A stretch of 59,188 bases of DNA from Hoeflea sp. BAL378 (GTDB taxonomy: Bacteria; Pseudomonadota; Alphaproteobacteria; Rhizobiales; Rhizobiaceae), in the NCBI RefSeq assembly GCF_000759435.1, contig NZ_JRJG01000019.1, positions 1-59,188 on the forward strand, read 5' to 3'. Shown here in pieces: positions 17,878-27,657 of this stretch. How positions within the stretch are numbered: the stretch's first letter is position 1; each line of letters starts with the position of its first letter. A model generated the notes under the pieces. The model ran no database searches. It was not told where the DNA came from and saw nothing but the letters and a program-made list of their open reading frames with translations. The position numbers and the translations under genes were made by a program.

Positions 17878-19020
17878 GTGACGCGTGAACTTGAAACGAT
17901 CATCGGGCTGCGGCACTGGCTGCACGCCCATCCGGAACTCTCCCGGCAGGAGACCAACACCGCGCAGCATCTGCGCCGGTTCCTGCAGGACCATGCGCGA
18001 CCCGATGCGATTCTGGACCTCGACGGCGCGGGGTTTGCCGCGATCTATGACGGCGCCGCCCCCGGCCGCACCGTGCTGCTCCGCTGCGAACTCGACGCCC
18101 TGCCGATCCACGAGGTCAATGCCGACATCGGCTACCGCTCCGTCTATGACGGCGTCGGCCACAAATGCGGCCATGACGGGCATATGGCGATCCTGGCCGG
18201 CGTGGCGCTGAGCCTCGTCGACCGGCCCGCCCGCGGCCGCGTCGTGCTCCTGTTCCAGCCCGACGAGGAAACCGGGTCGGGCGCGCGCCAGTGCCGCGCC
18301 CATGACAATTTCGCCCGGATCGAGCCCGACTACGTCTTCGCCCTGCACAACCTGCCGGGCTATCCCGGAGGCCAGGTGATCTGCCGCGCCGGCGCCTTTT
18401 CCTCGCAGGTCAAATACGCCGCCGTCCATTTCGCCGGCAGGGAAGCCCACAGCGCGCAGCCCGAAACCGGCGCCAGCCCGTCCTTCGCCCTGGCGCGGCT
18501 GATGCTGAAGGCGCCCGACATCCAGGCGAAATACGACCGGCCCGACAACTACGCCCTCGCGGTTCCCGTCTTCACCCGGATGGGCGTGCCGGCCTCGGGA
18601 ATCTGCCCGGCCAAGGGCGAGGCCCATTTCACGCTGCGCGCGCCCGACCGCGCCACGGTCGAGGCGATGTGGAGCGATCTCGCCACGGAAGCGCGTGCGC
18701 TTGCGGCGGACCACGGGCTCGCGGTGGAGTTCGAGACCAGGGAGGAATTCGCGGCCACCGCCAATGGGCAGGTGTCGCACGACATGATCAGGGAGGCCGC
18801 CGCCCGGCTCGGCCTCGGCTTCACCGCCCTTGACCGCCCGTTCCGGTGGGGCGAGGATTTCGGCGAGCTCACGGGGCAGTATGAAGGCGCCATGTTCGGC
18901 CTGGGCGCGGGGCTCGACCGGCCCGATCTGCACAACCCGGATTATGACTTTCCCGACGAGATCCTGGAACCCGGCATCGCCATGTTCTCCGAACTGATCG
19001 CGATTGCGCTGTCGCGATAG
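17878..19020 (+). CDS. M20-family amidohydrolase
   Basis: Metal-dependent amidohydrolase of 380 residues (AbgB/HipO/IAA-amino-acid hydrolase class). The N-terminal segment IGLRHWLHAHPELSRQE, the CGHDGHMAIL metal-binding motif (about 95-104), DEETGSGARQ and the His pair further on (ALHNLPGYP; REAHSAQP) are conserved; the C-terminal GxxxxLHNPDYDFPD-like segment carries the last ligand. It would hydrolyse N-acyl amino acids or similar amides. A GTG start at 17878, after a GGGG-containing site, fits the family length; an in-frame ATG at 17803 would add 25 residues of low-quality sequence. The gene stands alone between two tRNA loci. Confidence 0.85.
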   Translation: MTRELETIIGLRHWLHAHPELSRQETNTAQHLRRFLQDHARPDAILDLDGAGFAAIYDGAAPGRTVLLRCELDALPIHEVNADIGYRSVYDGVGHKCGHDGHMAILAGVALSLVDRPARGRVVLLFQPDEETGSGARQCRAHDNFARIEPDYVFALHNLPGYPGGQVICRAGAFSSQVKYAAVHFAGREAHSAQPETGASPSFALARLMLKAPDIQAKYDRPDNYALAVPVFTRMGVPASGICPAKGEAHFTLRAPDRATVEAMWSDLATEARALAADHGLAVEFETREEFAATANGQVSHDMIREAAARLGLGFTALDRPFRWGEDFGELTGQYEGAMFGLGAGLDRPDLHNPDYDFPDEILEPGIAMFSELIAIALSR

Positions 19021-19058
19021 AGCTCTTCTGCAAACAGCAAGATTTTCAAGGGATTGAA

Positions 19059-19135
<77 letters not shown>

Positions 19136-19318
19136 ATGCTCGTGCATTTCGCGCTCAAGAAGTTCATTTGAGCGATACCGTACATGCACAAATTCAAAGT
19201 CTTACAGCGACCTCTGTGCATCCGGAGGGATGCGCGGCGCTGCAAGGCGTGCTCCGGATACACCGGAACGCCATGCCCCGCAACTCCAAATCGCCCGATA
19301 CTCGGGCTCGCCGGCAAA

Positions 19319-19792
19319 TCAGCGGGCGATGGTCCCGTGGCGGGCGATGTCGCCGACCGCGATGCCGTCCCGCTTGGCGGTGCCTGCGTTCAGTTCGAGC
19401 ACGTAGCGCACCGGTCCGGGCGAGGCGACGATCGCCTCCGAGAAAGGCGTCGTGCCTTCCGCGATCCCGACGATGGTCCCGTCGTCGTCGATGAACAGCA
19501 TGTCCAGCGACAGGGGCGTGTTCTTCATCCACATCAGCACCTGGCGGGTCTGGTCGAACCGGAACAGCATGCCGTGGTCGGCATCCATGCTCTGCCTGTG
19601 CATCAGCCCGCTGGCGCGGGTCTGAGGCGTCACCGCGAGTTCGACGCTGAAGGACACTTCGCCGCTCCGCGTCGTGATCACCAGCGGCTCTGCATCCGTC
19701 GGCAGCACCGTCGGCGCGCCGGAGGCCAGCGCGCTCGCCACCGACATCCAGACGGTCAGCAGCAGGGAGAGGAGATGCGGAAGGAAGCGCAT
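19319..19792 (-). CDS. DUF192 family exported protein
   Basis: Protein of 157 residues with a signal peptide (MRFLPHLLSLLLTVWMSV, cleavage near residue 24) and a DUF192 domain. Conserved segments include QTRASGLMHRQSMDADHGMLF, VLMWMKNTPLSLDMLFID and VLELNAGTAKRDGI. Function is unknown; the family is small, exported and beta-rich. The ATG at 19792 is 5 bases from the stop of the cold-shock gene, so both are in one operon, an association that I know as common in Rhizobiales. Confidence 0.88.
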   Translation of the reverse strand: MRFLPHLLSLLLTVWMSVASALASGAPTVLPTDAEPLVITTRSGEVSFSVELAVTPQTRASGLMHRQSMDADHGMLFRFDQTRQVLMWMKNTPLSLDMLFIDDDGTIVGIAEGTTPFSEAIVASPGPVRYVLELNAGTAKRDGIAVGDIARHGTIAR

Positions 19793-19797
19793 CCGAA

Positions 19798-20373
19798 TCA
19801 GTGGGAATTCTGGATCGGGGACGCCATGTCGGGATGGATCTCGGCGGCCATCAGGCCCTTGTCGCCATCCCCGTAGCGCACCAGCACGACCTGGCCGGGG
19901 CGCAGTTCCGCCAACCCGTAGCGCCTGAGCGTCTCCATGTGGATGAAGATGTCCTCGGTCCCCTCGCCCCGGGTCAGGAAGCCGAATCCCTTGGTGCGGT
20001 TGAACCATTTGACGATGGCGCGTTCAAGCCCGCTCGACGGCTTGACCTGGACATGGGTGCGCACCGGCGGCAGTTGCGACGGGTGGACGGCGGTGGAGGT
20101 GTCCATCGAGATGATGCGGAAGGTCTGGTAGCCGCGTTCGCGCTTCTGGATCTCGCAGACGATGCGGGTTCCCTCAAGCACGGTCTGGTAGCCGTCCCGG
20201 CGCAGGCAGGTCACATGCAACAGCACATCTTCCATGCCGTTGTCGGGGACAATGAAGCCGAAGCCCTTGGCCACGTCGAACCACTTGATAACGCCGGTGA
20301 TCTCAATCAGGTCCACCGCGTCAGCATGGGCTTCCGCTACCGCCTCGTTCTTGTCAGAGGACCTTTCCCCCAT
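19798..20373 (-). CDS. double cold-shock-domain protein
   Basis: Protein of 191 residues with two cold-shock (CSD) domains in tandem, at about 25-90 and 118-182. The first has [18 protein letters not shown] with the RNP1 motif KGFGFI and a divergent RNP2 (DVLLHVTCL); the second has [18 protein letters not shown] with RNP1 KGFGFL and RNP2 DIFIHME. It should bind single-stranded RNA or DNA and act as an RNA chaperone. ATG at 20373 has a GGAGAG site upstream. It is the first gene of an operon with the DUF192 protein. The 287-bp region upstream to 20660 holds its promoter but no other gene. Confidence 0.9.
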   Translation of the reverse strand: MGERSSDKNEAVAEAHADAVDLIEITGVIKWFDVAKGFGFIVPDNGMEDVLLHVTCLRRDGYQTVLEGTRIVCEIQKRERGYQTFRIISMDTSTAVHPSQLPPVRTHVQVKPSSGLERAIVKWFNRTKGFGFLTRGEGTEDIFIHMETLRRYGLAELRPGQVVLVRYGDGDKGLMAAEIHPDMASPIQNSH

Positions 20374-20660
20374 CCGGATAACTCTCCGATACGCGCCACA
20401 TGGAATTAAGTGATTCTCGATTAAAACATTAACATTGTATTGCGCGCACAGTGCAAGCCCCGACGCAAAACTTGTTGAACCATCCACGGCTATTGCTTGC
20501 GACGCCGGCGGGTTCCACTTTAACACAACATGAGCATGCCCCCAACACGGGCCGCGGCCTGGCGGCGGCCGCAAAAAACCGGACCGATCCATCGTCCCGC
20601 CATTGCCTCGCCGCCGAATCCGCCTATCGTTCTGCCGAACCAGCAACATGAGGGAAAAAG

Positions 20661-21101
20661 ATGCGTTATTTGCACACGATGGTCCGGGTCACAGATGTCG
20701 AGGCGTCGCTCGATTTCTATTGCAACAAGCTCGGACTTGAGGAGATCCGCCGCCACGAAAGCGAGGCGGGCCGCTTCACGCTGATCTTTCTCGCCGCCCC
20801 CGACGACAAGGAGCGCGCGCTGGCCGACAAGGCGCCAATGGTGGAGCTGACCTACAACTGGGATCCGGAGGAGTACACCGGCGGCCGCAATTTCGGCCAC
20901 CTCGCCTATGCCGTCGACAATATCTACGAGCTCTGCCAGCACATGATCGACAACGGCGTGACCATCAACCGGCCGCCGCGCGACGGGCACATGGCCTTCG
21001 TGCGCTCGCCGGACGGGATCTCCATCGAGCTTCTGCAAAAGGGCGATCCGCTCGAACCGGCGGAGCCCTGGGCGTCGATGAAGAACACCGGCGCCTGGTA
21101 A
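20661..21101 (+). CDS. gloA: lactoylglutathione lyase (glyoxalase I)
   Basis: VOC-fold metalloenzyme of 146 residues that converts the methylglyoxal-glutathione hemithioacetal to S-lactoylglutathione. The four metal ligands are visible as His5 ([10 protein letters not shown]), Glu62 (MVELTYNW), His80 (NFGHLAYAV) and Glu123 (GISIELLQ), matching the Ni-dependent bacterial type. ATG at 20661 is preceded by AGGGAAAAAG. It stands alone. A GC-rich inverted repeat (GGGCCGG...CCGGCCC, about 21110-21136) follows its stop but lacks a T-run. Confidence 0.93.
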   Translation: MRYLHTMVRVTDVEASLDFYCNKLGLEEIRRHESEAGRFTLIFLAAPDDKERALADKAPMVELTYNWDPEEYTGGRNFGHLAYAVDNIYELCQHMIDNGVTINRPPRDGHMAFVRSPDGISIELLQKGDPLEPAEPWASMKNTGAW

Positions 21102-21358
21102 GCCAAGCAACGGGCCGGTCTTGGCCGGCCGGCCCGCAAAGCTGTGACAGGCTGGCGCAAGGCTCACGCAACCATCGCCGGCTAAACTCCCGAATATGTC
21201 ATGGTTTCGCCGTATTTACGCCGCATCGCATGACCTTAATCTACACTCCCGTTTGTCCGGCAGACACCGGATTTGTGCGTTTACAACTGCATCACAAATG
21301 GGTACGCACCTTTAAAGGCCCTCGGGCCTGACATGACTTGAGACAGGGGCTCCATAGA

Positions 21359-22570
21359 TTGCTGACGGGCGGGAAAAATTCAGTCAGGCGCTACTCTGGC
21401 GGCCACATCATCTTGCTGGCCGGCGTGGCGGTTGTTCTGACGGGATGCGTCTCTGCCGGCGATCCTTCCATGTATGCCACCCAGGGCTTCGCGCCGGGAT
21501 CTTCCAGCTTCGTTGACATGAGCAGCGCCGACCAGTCGGATGCGCTGATGATGGCGACCAGAGCCGAAGGCATTCCGGTTCCCACGCCCTCTCCCGCCAC
21601 AACCGCCGCCGATTCGTCCCAGCAGGCAGCCGCGCAGGACCAGGCAGCACCAGGCCAGCCGATGGTGATGGCCGAGACGTCGGTCGATGCGCTGAACCAG
21701 GGCATCATGCAGAGCCAGCCGGCCCAGCCCGCCGCCAATCTCTACAGCGCCCAGGCCCCGGCCCCGCAAGTCGCAGCCCAGGCTGCAGCCCCGCAGGCCA
21801 CGGCGCCCCAGGACGCCGCGTCGCAAACCGTTGCAAGCGATCCGGCGCAGGTCGCGCTCCGCATGGCCTCGGCCGAACTGACGCCCGCCATCCCCGAGCC
21901 CGGCGCCGAGCAGGCCGCCGCCCAGCCGGACGTCCAGGAACTGGCGGTCGTCGCGCCGCCCAAGAAGCAGTCCATTTTCGCCCGCCTGTTCGCGCAGCAG
22001 CCGAAATCGACCAAGAAGGCGCCCTCCGGCACGCAGAAGCGCCTGGTCTCGGCCAAACCCGCGCCGGTTGTCGTGGCTTCCGCCGCCGGCGGCACCGAGT
22101 CGGCGCTGCCAGGCGTGCGCATGTCCAACGTGTTCACCGTCGGCGACGGCGAGGCCGAATCGGATGATTATGACGGCCCGGTCCAGTTGGCCTCGGCCGC
22201 AGGCCTCGCCCGACTGGCGCCCAACGGCCTGCACCTGCAGACCGAAAAGGTCGAAGTCGGCTGTTTCAAGCCCGAGCTGGTCCGCGTTCTCAAGAACATC
22301 GAGCGCCATTACGGCCGCTCGCTCGTGGTGACGTCGGGCTACCGCAGCCCGAAGCACAATCGCCGCGTCGGCGGCGCGTCCGGATCGCGGCACACCTCCT
22401 GCGAGGCCGCCGATATCCAGATCGACGGCGTGTCGAAATGGCAATTGGCCAAGTATCTCCGCTCCATGCCGGAGCGCGGCGGCGTGGGCACCTACTGCCA
22501 CACCGAATCGGTCCATATCGATGTCGGCACGCCGCGTGACTGGAACTGGCGCTGCCGCCGCCGCAAATAA
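21359..22570 (+). CDS. lipoprotein with D-Ala-D-Ala carboxypeptidase-like (M15/DUF882) domain
   Basis: Envelope protein of about 403 residues. A signal peptide ends in the lipobox LTGC (VVLTGCVSAG), so it should be a lipoprotein. A long Ala/Gln/Pro-rich low-complexity region (about residues 70-200) is followed by a peptidase M15A-like domain with CFKPELVRVLKNIERHYG, VTSGYRSPKHNRRVGG, SRHTSCEAADIQIDG (metal His and Asp) and ESVHIDVGTPRDWNWRC (last His). It probably acts on or binds peptidoglycan. TTG at 21359 is chosen because AGGGG lies nine bases upstream; TTG at 21338 is an alternative. No ATG start is available before the signal peptide. Confidence 0.8.
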   Translation: MLTGGKNSVRRYSGGHIILLAGVAVVLTGCVSAGDPSMYATQGFAPGSSSFVDMSSADQSDALMMATRAEGIPVPTPSPATTAADSSQQAAAQDQAAPGQPMVMAETSVDALNQGIMQSQPAQPAANLYSAQAPAPQVAAQAAAPQATAPQDAASQTVASDPAQVALRMASAELTPAIPEPGAEQAAAQPDVQELAVVAPPKKQSIFARLFAQQPKSTKKAPSGTQKRLVSAKPAPVVVASAAGGTESALPGVRMSNVFTVGDGEAESDDYDGPVQLASAAGLARLAPNGLHLQTEKVEVGCFKPELVRVLKNIERHYGRSLVVTSGYRSPKHNRRVGGASGSRHTSCEAADIQIDGVSKWQLAKYLRSMPERGGVGTYCHTESVHIDVGTPRDWNWRCRRRK

Positions 22571-22800
22571 CCTTTCCTCCGTCTTTTTGAAACTCTCCCC
22601 TCGTCCTCCCGGTGACCGGGCGACCGCGTGAGCCTGTCCGGGTGAAACCCGCGGTCAGGCGGCAAGAGAATCCGGGTCCCGCGCGCTCGTTGCCTGCATC
22701 CGTTCGCTCGTCGGGGGCGCGATCGCCCATGACTTTTCCCTCCCTTTAGGCCCCGCTTTGGAAAGATGACATTTTTTTATCGGAGACCCCAATTAAGCGC

Positions 22801-22829
22801 TTGCGGTCGCAAAGCGGTCTGACTATAAG
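22801..22829 (+). promoter_or_regulatory. promoter of tRNA-Glu
   Basis: TTGCGG (22801-22806) and TATAAG (22824-22829) are separated by 17 bases, followed by a GC-rich discriminator GACGCCC and the tRNA 16 bases later. This is a strong fit to a stable-RNA promoter. The rest of the 274-bp region from 22571 holds nothing that I can identify. Confidence 0.65.
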
Positions 22830-22844
22830 ACGCCCACATTGTAC

Positions 22845-22919
22845 GCGCCCTTCGTCTATCGGTTAGGACGCCAGATTTTCATTCTGGAAAGAGGGGTTCG
22901 ACTCCCCTAGGGCGTACCA
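22845..22919 (+). tRNA. tRNA-Glu (anticodon TTC)
   Basis: A 75-nt cloverleaf with encoded CCA. The acceptor GCGCCCT pairs with AGGGCGT (one G-U at the end), the anticodon stem CCAGA/TCTGG encloses TTTTCAT giving TTC, and the T arm is GGGGTTCGACTCCCC. It is convergent with recJ; the ~195 bp between them hold no supported feature. Confidence 0.96.
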
Positions 22920-23115
22920 CAATATTCAAGCACTTCGCTTGGTTGCTTCATCCAAATTGCGAGTATGGGTTCACGCCGGGCGCGCGCTTTTCCGCGCTTG
23001 CCACGCGCCTGCGCGCGGCATCGCAAGCCCAGGCTACTCCGGCACGGAATGGTGATGCTGCGCGGCCTGCAGGGTGCCAGGGAACGCGATGGCGCCGCTG
23101 CCGTGGGGCAACCGC

Positions 23116-24915
23116 CTATCGGGCGAAAGCCGCGTCCACGACCCGCATCTGCACCCGGCGCACGCCCTGCCAGTGATCGGCCGAAATGGTGCCCGCGACG
23201 TGAAACATCGTCCCCCGGCCTCCCAGCAGCGCCGCTCCCATCTCGGTGTCGGCGGCGCGGAAGGCGATGCCGTTGAGCTTGCCTCCGTCCGCCCCCGACA
23301 GGGTGAGCTTGATGTGATTCTCGCCCACCACGCGCGCGTCGCTGAGCGTGTGCGCGGGCACGGCGAAGACCGGTTGCGGATGGCCGGCGCCATAGGGCCC
23401 GGCGCGTTCGATCATGTCGATCAGATCCAGCGTCGCCCCGGACGCCGAAATCGCGCCGTCGATCTTGAGCCGGTGCGCCGCGGTGAGGCCGGCGACGGTG
23501 TCGGCGGCGTTCTCCTCGAAGAACGCGCGCAATTCGCCCAGCCTGGCCTTCTCCACGGTGATTCCCGCCGCCATGGCATGGCCGCCGCCCTTGACCAGCA
23601 GGCCCGTCTCCACCGCCTTGCGCACCAGCCTGCCGATATCCAGTCCCGGAACCGAGCGGCCCGATCCGGTGCCCTTGCCGTTGCCGTCGAAGGCGATGGC
23701 GAAGGCCGGCTGCCGGTAGCGCTCCTTGAGCCGCGCCGCGAGCAGCCCGACCACGCCAGGATGCCAGCCGTCGCGCTCGGTGACGATGATCGCCGGTCCC
23801 GCGCCGCTCGCCATCTCGACGGCGGCTTCGGCGTCGGCTTCCGCCAGCATCGCCGCCTCGATCGCCTGGCGTTCCCGGTTGAGCTGCTCGAGCCGCTCGG
23901 CGATGACTTCGGCTTCGGCCGGGTCGTCCAGCGTGAGCAGGCGGCTGCCCAGCGCCGCATCGCCGATCCGGCCGCCGGCATTGATGCGCGGGCCGATCAG
24001 ATATCCCAGATGGTAGGGCGTGACCGGGCCGTTGACGCCGGCCCGCTGGGCCAGGGCGGCCAGCCCGGCATTGCCGAGCGTGCGCGCCGCAAGCAGCCCC
24101 TTGACCACGAAGGCCCGGTTGAGCCCCTTGAGCGGCACCACGTCGCAGACGGTGGCCAGCGCCACCAGGTCGAGGCAGGCGAGCAGATCGAAGCTGGCGG
24201 CCCGCGCATCGCCCTTCTGGCGCAGCAGCCGCAGCGTGCCGGCAAGCACCATGAACACCACGCCGCAGGCGCACAGATGCCCGAGCCCGGACAGATCGTC
24301 CTCGCGGTTGGGATTGACCAGCGCATGGGCGCGAGGCAGTTCGCTCGCCACCTGGTGGTGATCGATCACCACCACGTCGACGCCGCGCCGCGCGGCTTCC
24401 TCGAGCGACTCATGGCTGGTGGAGCCGCAATCGACAGTGATGATCAGTTTGGCGCCGCGGTCGATCAGCTCGCCGATGGCTGTCGGGTTCGGCCCGTAGC
24501 CTTCAAAAATCCGGTCGGGAATGTAGATTTCGCTCTGAAGATCGAAATGCCGCAGGAAGCGCTGCATCAGCGCCGAGGAGGTGGCGCCGTCGACATCGTA
24601 GTCGCCGAACACCGCCACGCGCTCGCCGCGGGCGATCGCCGCGGCGATGCGGGCTGCGGCCTTGTCGCAGTCTGTGAGGCTCGAGGGATCTGGCATCAGC
24701 GATTTGATGGTGGGGTCGAGGAAGGCCACCGCGTCGCCCATGGCGACGTCGCGACCGGCCAGCACCCGCGCGATGACATCGGGAAGCCCCTTGGTCTGGG
24801 CGATCGAAATCGCCTTGTTCTCGCCGGCCAGATCGAGCCGCGCGATCCATTTCTGCCCGGAGAGCGATTGCTCCACGCCGAGAAAGGCCCGCTCGGATGC
24901 GCTGCTGCCTGCCAT
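23116..24915 (-). CDS. recJ: single-stranded-DNA-specific exonuclease RecJ
   Basis: 5'-3' single-strand DNA exonuclease of 599 residues used in RecF-pathway recombination and mismatch repair. The DHH-family motifs are present: FGDYDVDG (103-110), the GPNPTAIGELI helix, a VDCGS segment and VVIDHHQ with Asp-His-His at 185-187. The DHHA1 domain contains GGGHAMAAG at about 470-480, and an OB-like C-terminal domain follows. ATG at 24915 is preferred over TTG at 24924. It is downstream of glpX and hom on the same strand with gaps of about 150-190 bp. Confidence 0.94.
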   Translation of the reverse strand: MAGSSASERAFLGVEQSLSGQKWIARLDLAGENKAISIAQTKGLPDVIARVLAGRDVAMGDAVAFLDPTIKSLMPDPSSLTDCDKAAARIAAAIARGERVAVFGDYDVDGATSSALMQRFLRHFDLQSEIYIPDRIFEGYGPNPTAIGELIDRGAKLIITVDCGSTSHESLEEAARRGVDVVVIDHHQVASELPRAHALVNPNREDDLSGLGHLCACGVVFMVLAGTLRLLRQKGDARAASFDLLACLDLVALATVCDVVPLKGLNRAFVVKGLLAARTLGNAGLAALAQRAGVNGPVTPYHLGYLIGPRINAGGRIGDAALGSRLLTLDDPAEAEVIAERLEQLNRERQAIEAAMLAEADAEAAVEMASGAGPAIIVTERDGWHPGVVGLLAARLKERYRQPAFAIAFDGNGKGTGSGRSVPGLDIGRLVRKAVETGLLVKGGGHAMAAGITVEKARLGELRAFFEENAADTVAGLTAAHRLKIDGAISASGATLDLIDMIERAGPYGAGHPQPVFAVPAHTLSDARVVGENHIKLTLSGADGGKLNGIAFRAADTEMGAALLGGRGTMFHVAGTISADHWQGVRRVQMRVVDAAFAR

Positions 24916-25062
24916 TGAAATCAACCTGTCATCGGGCGCCGCGCCACCATGGCCGCGCCGGAGACACTGCTCATAGACTAAAGACGGCGGTCCGGCAAAA
25001 CCGGAGGCGATGACGTGGCGCGGGAAGCGGCCGGCACAGGCGAACCCGGCCGGCCTTTCGGC

Positions 25063-26049
25063 TCAGTTGAACTTTTCGAGGTCCTGATGCCGGGCCTTGA
25101 TTTCGCGCACGGTGCGCGAGGAAGACCGCATCACGATGGTGTGGGTGATGATCGCGTCCGGCGTGAACCGCACGCCCTGCAGCAGGTTGCCGTCGGTCAC
25201 GCCGGTGGCGGCAAACAGCACGTCGCCGCTGGCCATCTCTTCCATGCTGTAGATCCGGCGCGGATCGGAGATCCCCATCTTGGAGGCGCGGGCAAGCTTT
25301 TCCTCGGTGTTGAGCTGAAGCCGGCCCTGCATCTGGCCGCCGATGCAGCGGAGGGCGGCGGCCGCCAGCACGCCCTCGGGCGCGCCGCCGATGCCGAGAT
25401 AGATATCGATGCCGGTCTGGTCGGGATCGGTGGTATGGATGATGCCGGCGACGTCGCCATCGCCGATCAACCGGATCGCAGCGCCGGTTGCGCGCACTTC
25501 CTCGATCAGGCGGGCATGCCGCGGCCGGTCGAGAATGCAGGCCGTGACCTGGCTCACATGCACGCCCTTGGCGCGGGCGACAGCGTGAAGATTGTCGGTC
25601 GGGCTCGCGTCAAGCGCCACGGTGTTGGGCGGATAGCCCGGACCGATGGCGATCTTTTCCATGTAGACGTCGGCGGCGTAGAGCAGGCTGCCCTTCTCGG
25701 CGATGGCGATCACCGCCAGCGAGTTGGGCAGGTTCTTGGCGCAGATGGTCGTGCCCTCGAGCGGATCGAGCGCGATGTCGACCTTGGCACCCTCGCGGTT
25801 GCCCACTTCCTCGCCGATATAGAGCATCGGCGCCTCGTCGCGCTCGCCCTCGCCGATCACCACAACGCCGTCGATCGGCAGCCGGTTGAGTTCCGAGCGC
25901 ATGGCATCGACGGCCGCCTGGTCCGCAGCCTTCTCGTCACCGCGCCCGCGAAGCCGCGCGGCGGCGACGGCGGCGCGTTCGGTGACCCGCGCGATCTCGA
26001 GTGTCAGAATACGGTCGAGGCCGCTTGAGTCTGTGGATGGTCCTGCCAT
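25063..26049 (-). CDS. glpX: class II fructose-1,6-bisphosphatase
   Basis: Metal-dependent phosphatase of 328 residues that removes the 1-phosphate of fructose 1,6-bisphosphate in gluconeogenesis. GlpX signatures are VVVIGEGERDEAPMLYIGE (about 62-80), the metal and phosphate site DPLEGTT (95-101), the GPGYPPNTVALD segment and GGAPEGVLAAAAL. Length is normal. It follows hom on the same strand (186-bp gap), as in several related genomes. Confidence 0.95.
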   Translation of the reverse strand: MAGPSTDSSGLDRILTLEIARVTERAAVAAARLRGRGDEKAADQAAVDAMRSELNRLPIDGVVVIGEGERDEAPMLYIGEEVGNREGAKVDIALDPLEGTTICAKNLPNSLAVIAIAEKGSLLYAADVYMEKIAIGPGYPPNTVALDASPTDNLHAVARAKGVHVSQVTACILDRPRHARLIEEVRATGAAIRLIGDGDVAGIIHTTDPDQTGIDIYLGIGGAPEGVLAAAALRCIGGQMQGRLQLNTEEKLARASKMGISDPRRIYSMEEMASGDVLFAATGVTDGNLLQGVRFTPDAIITHTIVMRSSSRTVREIKARHQDLEKFN

Positions 26050-26235
26050 GGTCCGGGTTCCCTCAGGGTATGTCGTTGGCTGGTCTTACAGCCATGAAAC
26101 CTAGCAAGGCAATGTGAATCCTGCATTAAAAGCCATTGTTTTTTCACGATTTTGGCATGTTCCAAGCCTAAATCGATTAGACGGCTTGCAGCCGGTCGCC
26201 GCCGGGCACGCGGCGCGGCAACGGGCAAGGCGGCC

Positions 26236-27558
26236 TCAGCTTTCGCGGGTGCGCTCGATGCGGATCACCTGCGGCTCGCCCGACAGGTAGCCCTCGCCCT
26301 TGATCGCGCCGACCGCGGAACGGACCTTGGATTCGGTCGTGGCGTGGGTCACGAGAATCACCGTTTGCGGGCCTTCGGCCGACCCGGCCGGCCGTGCCCG
26401 CTGCACGATCGATTCGAGCGAGATGCCGTTGTCGGCCATCTTCGTGGCGATCGAGGCGAAGACGCCAGCCCGGTCGTCGACCTTGAGCGAAATGAAATAT
26501 CCGCCTTCATGGCTCTGGATCTGGGCGCGGGTATAGGGCTCGAGCTTGGCCGCGGGCCGCCCCAGCGCCGGCGCATGCTGATGGCCGGGCCGGCTCTTGG
26601 CGATGTCGGCGATGTCGCCGAGCACGGCGGACGCGGTGGCGTCGCCGCCGGCGCCCGGACCCGACAGCATCAGTTCGCCCAGGATATCGGCCTCGATCGT
26701 CACGGCGTTGGTGACGCCCTCGACCTGCGCGATCATCGAGCCCTTGGGCACCATGGTCGGATGCACCCGCTGTTCGATGCCGGTCGCGGTTCTCAGCGCC
26801 ACGCCGAGCAGCTTGATGCGGTAGCCGAGCTCGTCGGCGGCATGGATGTCGTCGATGGAGATGTTGGTGATGCCCTCGACATAGACCTCGTCGGCGGCGA
26901 TCCGCGTGCCGAAGGCAAGGCTCGTCAGGATCGACAGCTTGTGGGCGGTGTCGTAGCCCTCGATGTCGAAGGCCGGATCGGCCTCGGCGTAGCCCAGCCG
27001 CTGGGCTTCCGCCAGGCATTCGGCAAAACCCATGTTCTCGCGCTGCATCCGCGTCAGGATGTAATTGCAGGTGCCGTTGAGGATGCCGTAGATGCGCGTG
27101 ACCGAATTGCCGGTCAGCGATTCCCGCATCGCCTTGATCACCGGAATGCCGCCCGCCACCGCCGCCTCGAAGTTCAGGAGCACTCCATTGGATTCGGCGA
27201 GCATCGCCAGCTCCACGCCGTGCCGAGCCAGCATCGCCTTGTTGGCGGTGACCACATGGCGTCCGGCGCCGAGCGCCGCGGTCACGGCCGCATGCGCCGG
27301 GTCGCCCTCGCCGCCGATCAGTTCCACCAGCACATCGATGTCGGCGTCGCGGGCCATGGCCACCGGGTCGTCGAACCAGGCCACGCCCTCGAGGCTGATG
27401 CCGCGGTCGCGGCTTCTGTCGCGCGCGCTCACCGCGGTGATCAGGATTTCACGGCCGCAAATGTCCGACAGCAGATTGTGGCGGGCGGTGATCGCACGAA
27501 ACAGTGCTGCCCCGACGGTTCCTAATCCTGCAATGCCGATTTTGAGGGCATCAGTCAT
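26236..27558 (-). CDS. hom: homoserine dehydrogenase
   Basis: Oxidoreductase of 440 residues that reduces aspartate semialdehyde to homoserine, the branch point to threonine and methionine. The N-terminal Rossmann motif is GIAGLGTVGAALF (about 8-20). The catalytic region contains GTCNYILTRM and AEADPAFDIEGYDTAHKLSIL (in part), with the active-site Lys in AHKLSIL. A C-terminal ACT domain (about 350-425, GGYFISLKVDDRAGVFA) gives feedback control, probably by threonine. It is 99 bp downstream of the aminotransferase gene on the same strand; both serve the aspartate/alanine amino-acid network. Confidence 0.95.
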   Translation of the reverse strand: MTDALKIGIAGLGTVGAALFRAITARHNLLSDICGREILITAVSARDRSRDRGISLEGVAWFDDPVAMARDADIDVLVELIGGEGDPAHAAVTAALGAGRHVVTANKAMLARHGVELAMLAESNGVLLNFEAAVAGGIPVIKAMRESLTGNSVTRIYGILNGTCNYILTRMQRENMGFAECLAEAQRLGYAEADPAFDIEGYDTAHKLSILTSLAFGTRIAADEVYVEGITNISIDDIHAADELGYRIKLLGVALRTATGIEQRVHPTMVPKGSMIAQVEGVTNAVTIEADILGELMLSGPGAGGDATASAVLGDIADIAKSRPGHQHAPALGRPAAKLEPYTRAQIQSHEGGYFISLKVDDRAGVFASIATKMADNGISLESIVQRARPAGSAEGPQTVILVTHATTESKVRSAVGAIKGEGYLSGEPQVIRIERTRES

Positions 27559-27657
27559 GTTTGCTATCCACTCTGCCTGATCATTGTCCGAAAATGCCCG
27601 CGCGGTAGCGCGGACCGAAGATGTGCACGGGCGGTTTAGCGGCGGGGGGCCGGAGGG

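Noticed and set aside
17417-17881. Overlapping frames upstream of the M20 amidohydrolase
   Set aside because: None has a ribosome site or recognisable sequence; they are chance frames in GC-rich DNA.
20444-20460. TTGCACTG-containing sequence upstream of the cold-shock gene, similar to the DUF1127 box
   Set aside because: Only the first eight bases match, the CAA half and the CCTATAT part are missing, so it is not counted as a fourth copy.
21110-21136. GC-rich inverted repeat after gloA
   Set aside because: It has no T-run on either side, so I do not call it a terminator; it may be a weak processing stem.
22920-23115. Possible integration site at the 3' end of tRNA-Glu
   Set aside because: No direct repeat of the tRNA end, integrase gene or composition change follows; recJ starts a normal core region.
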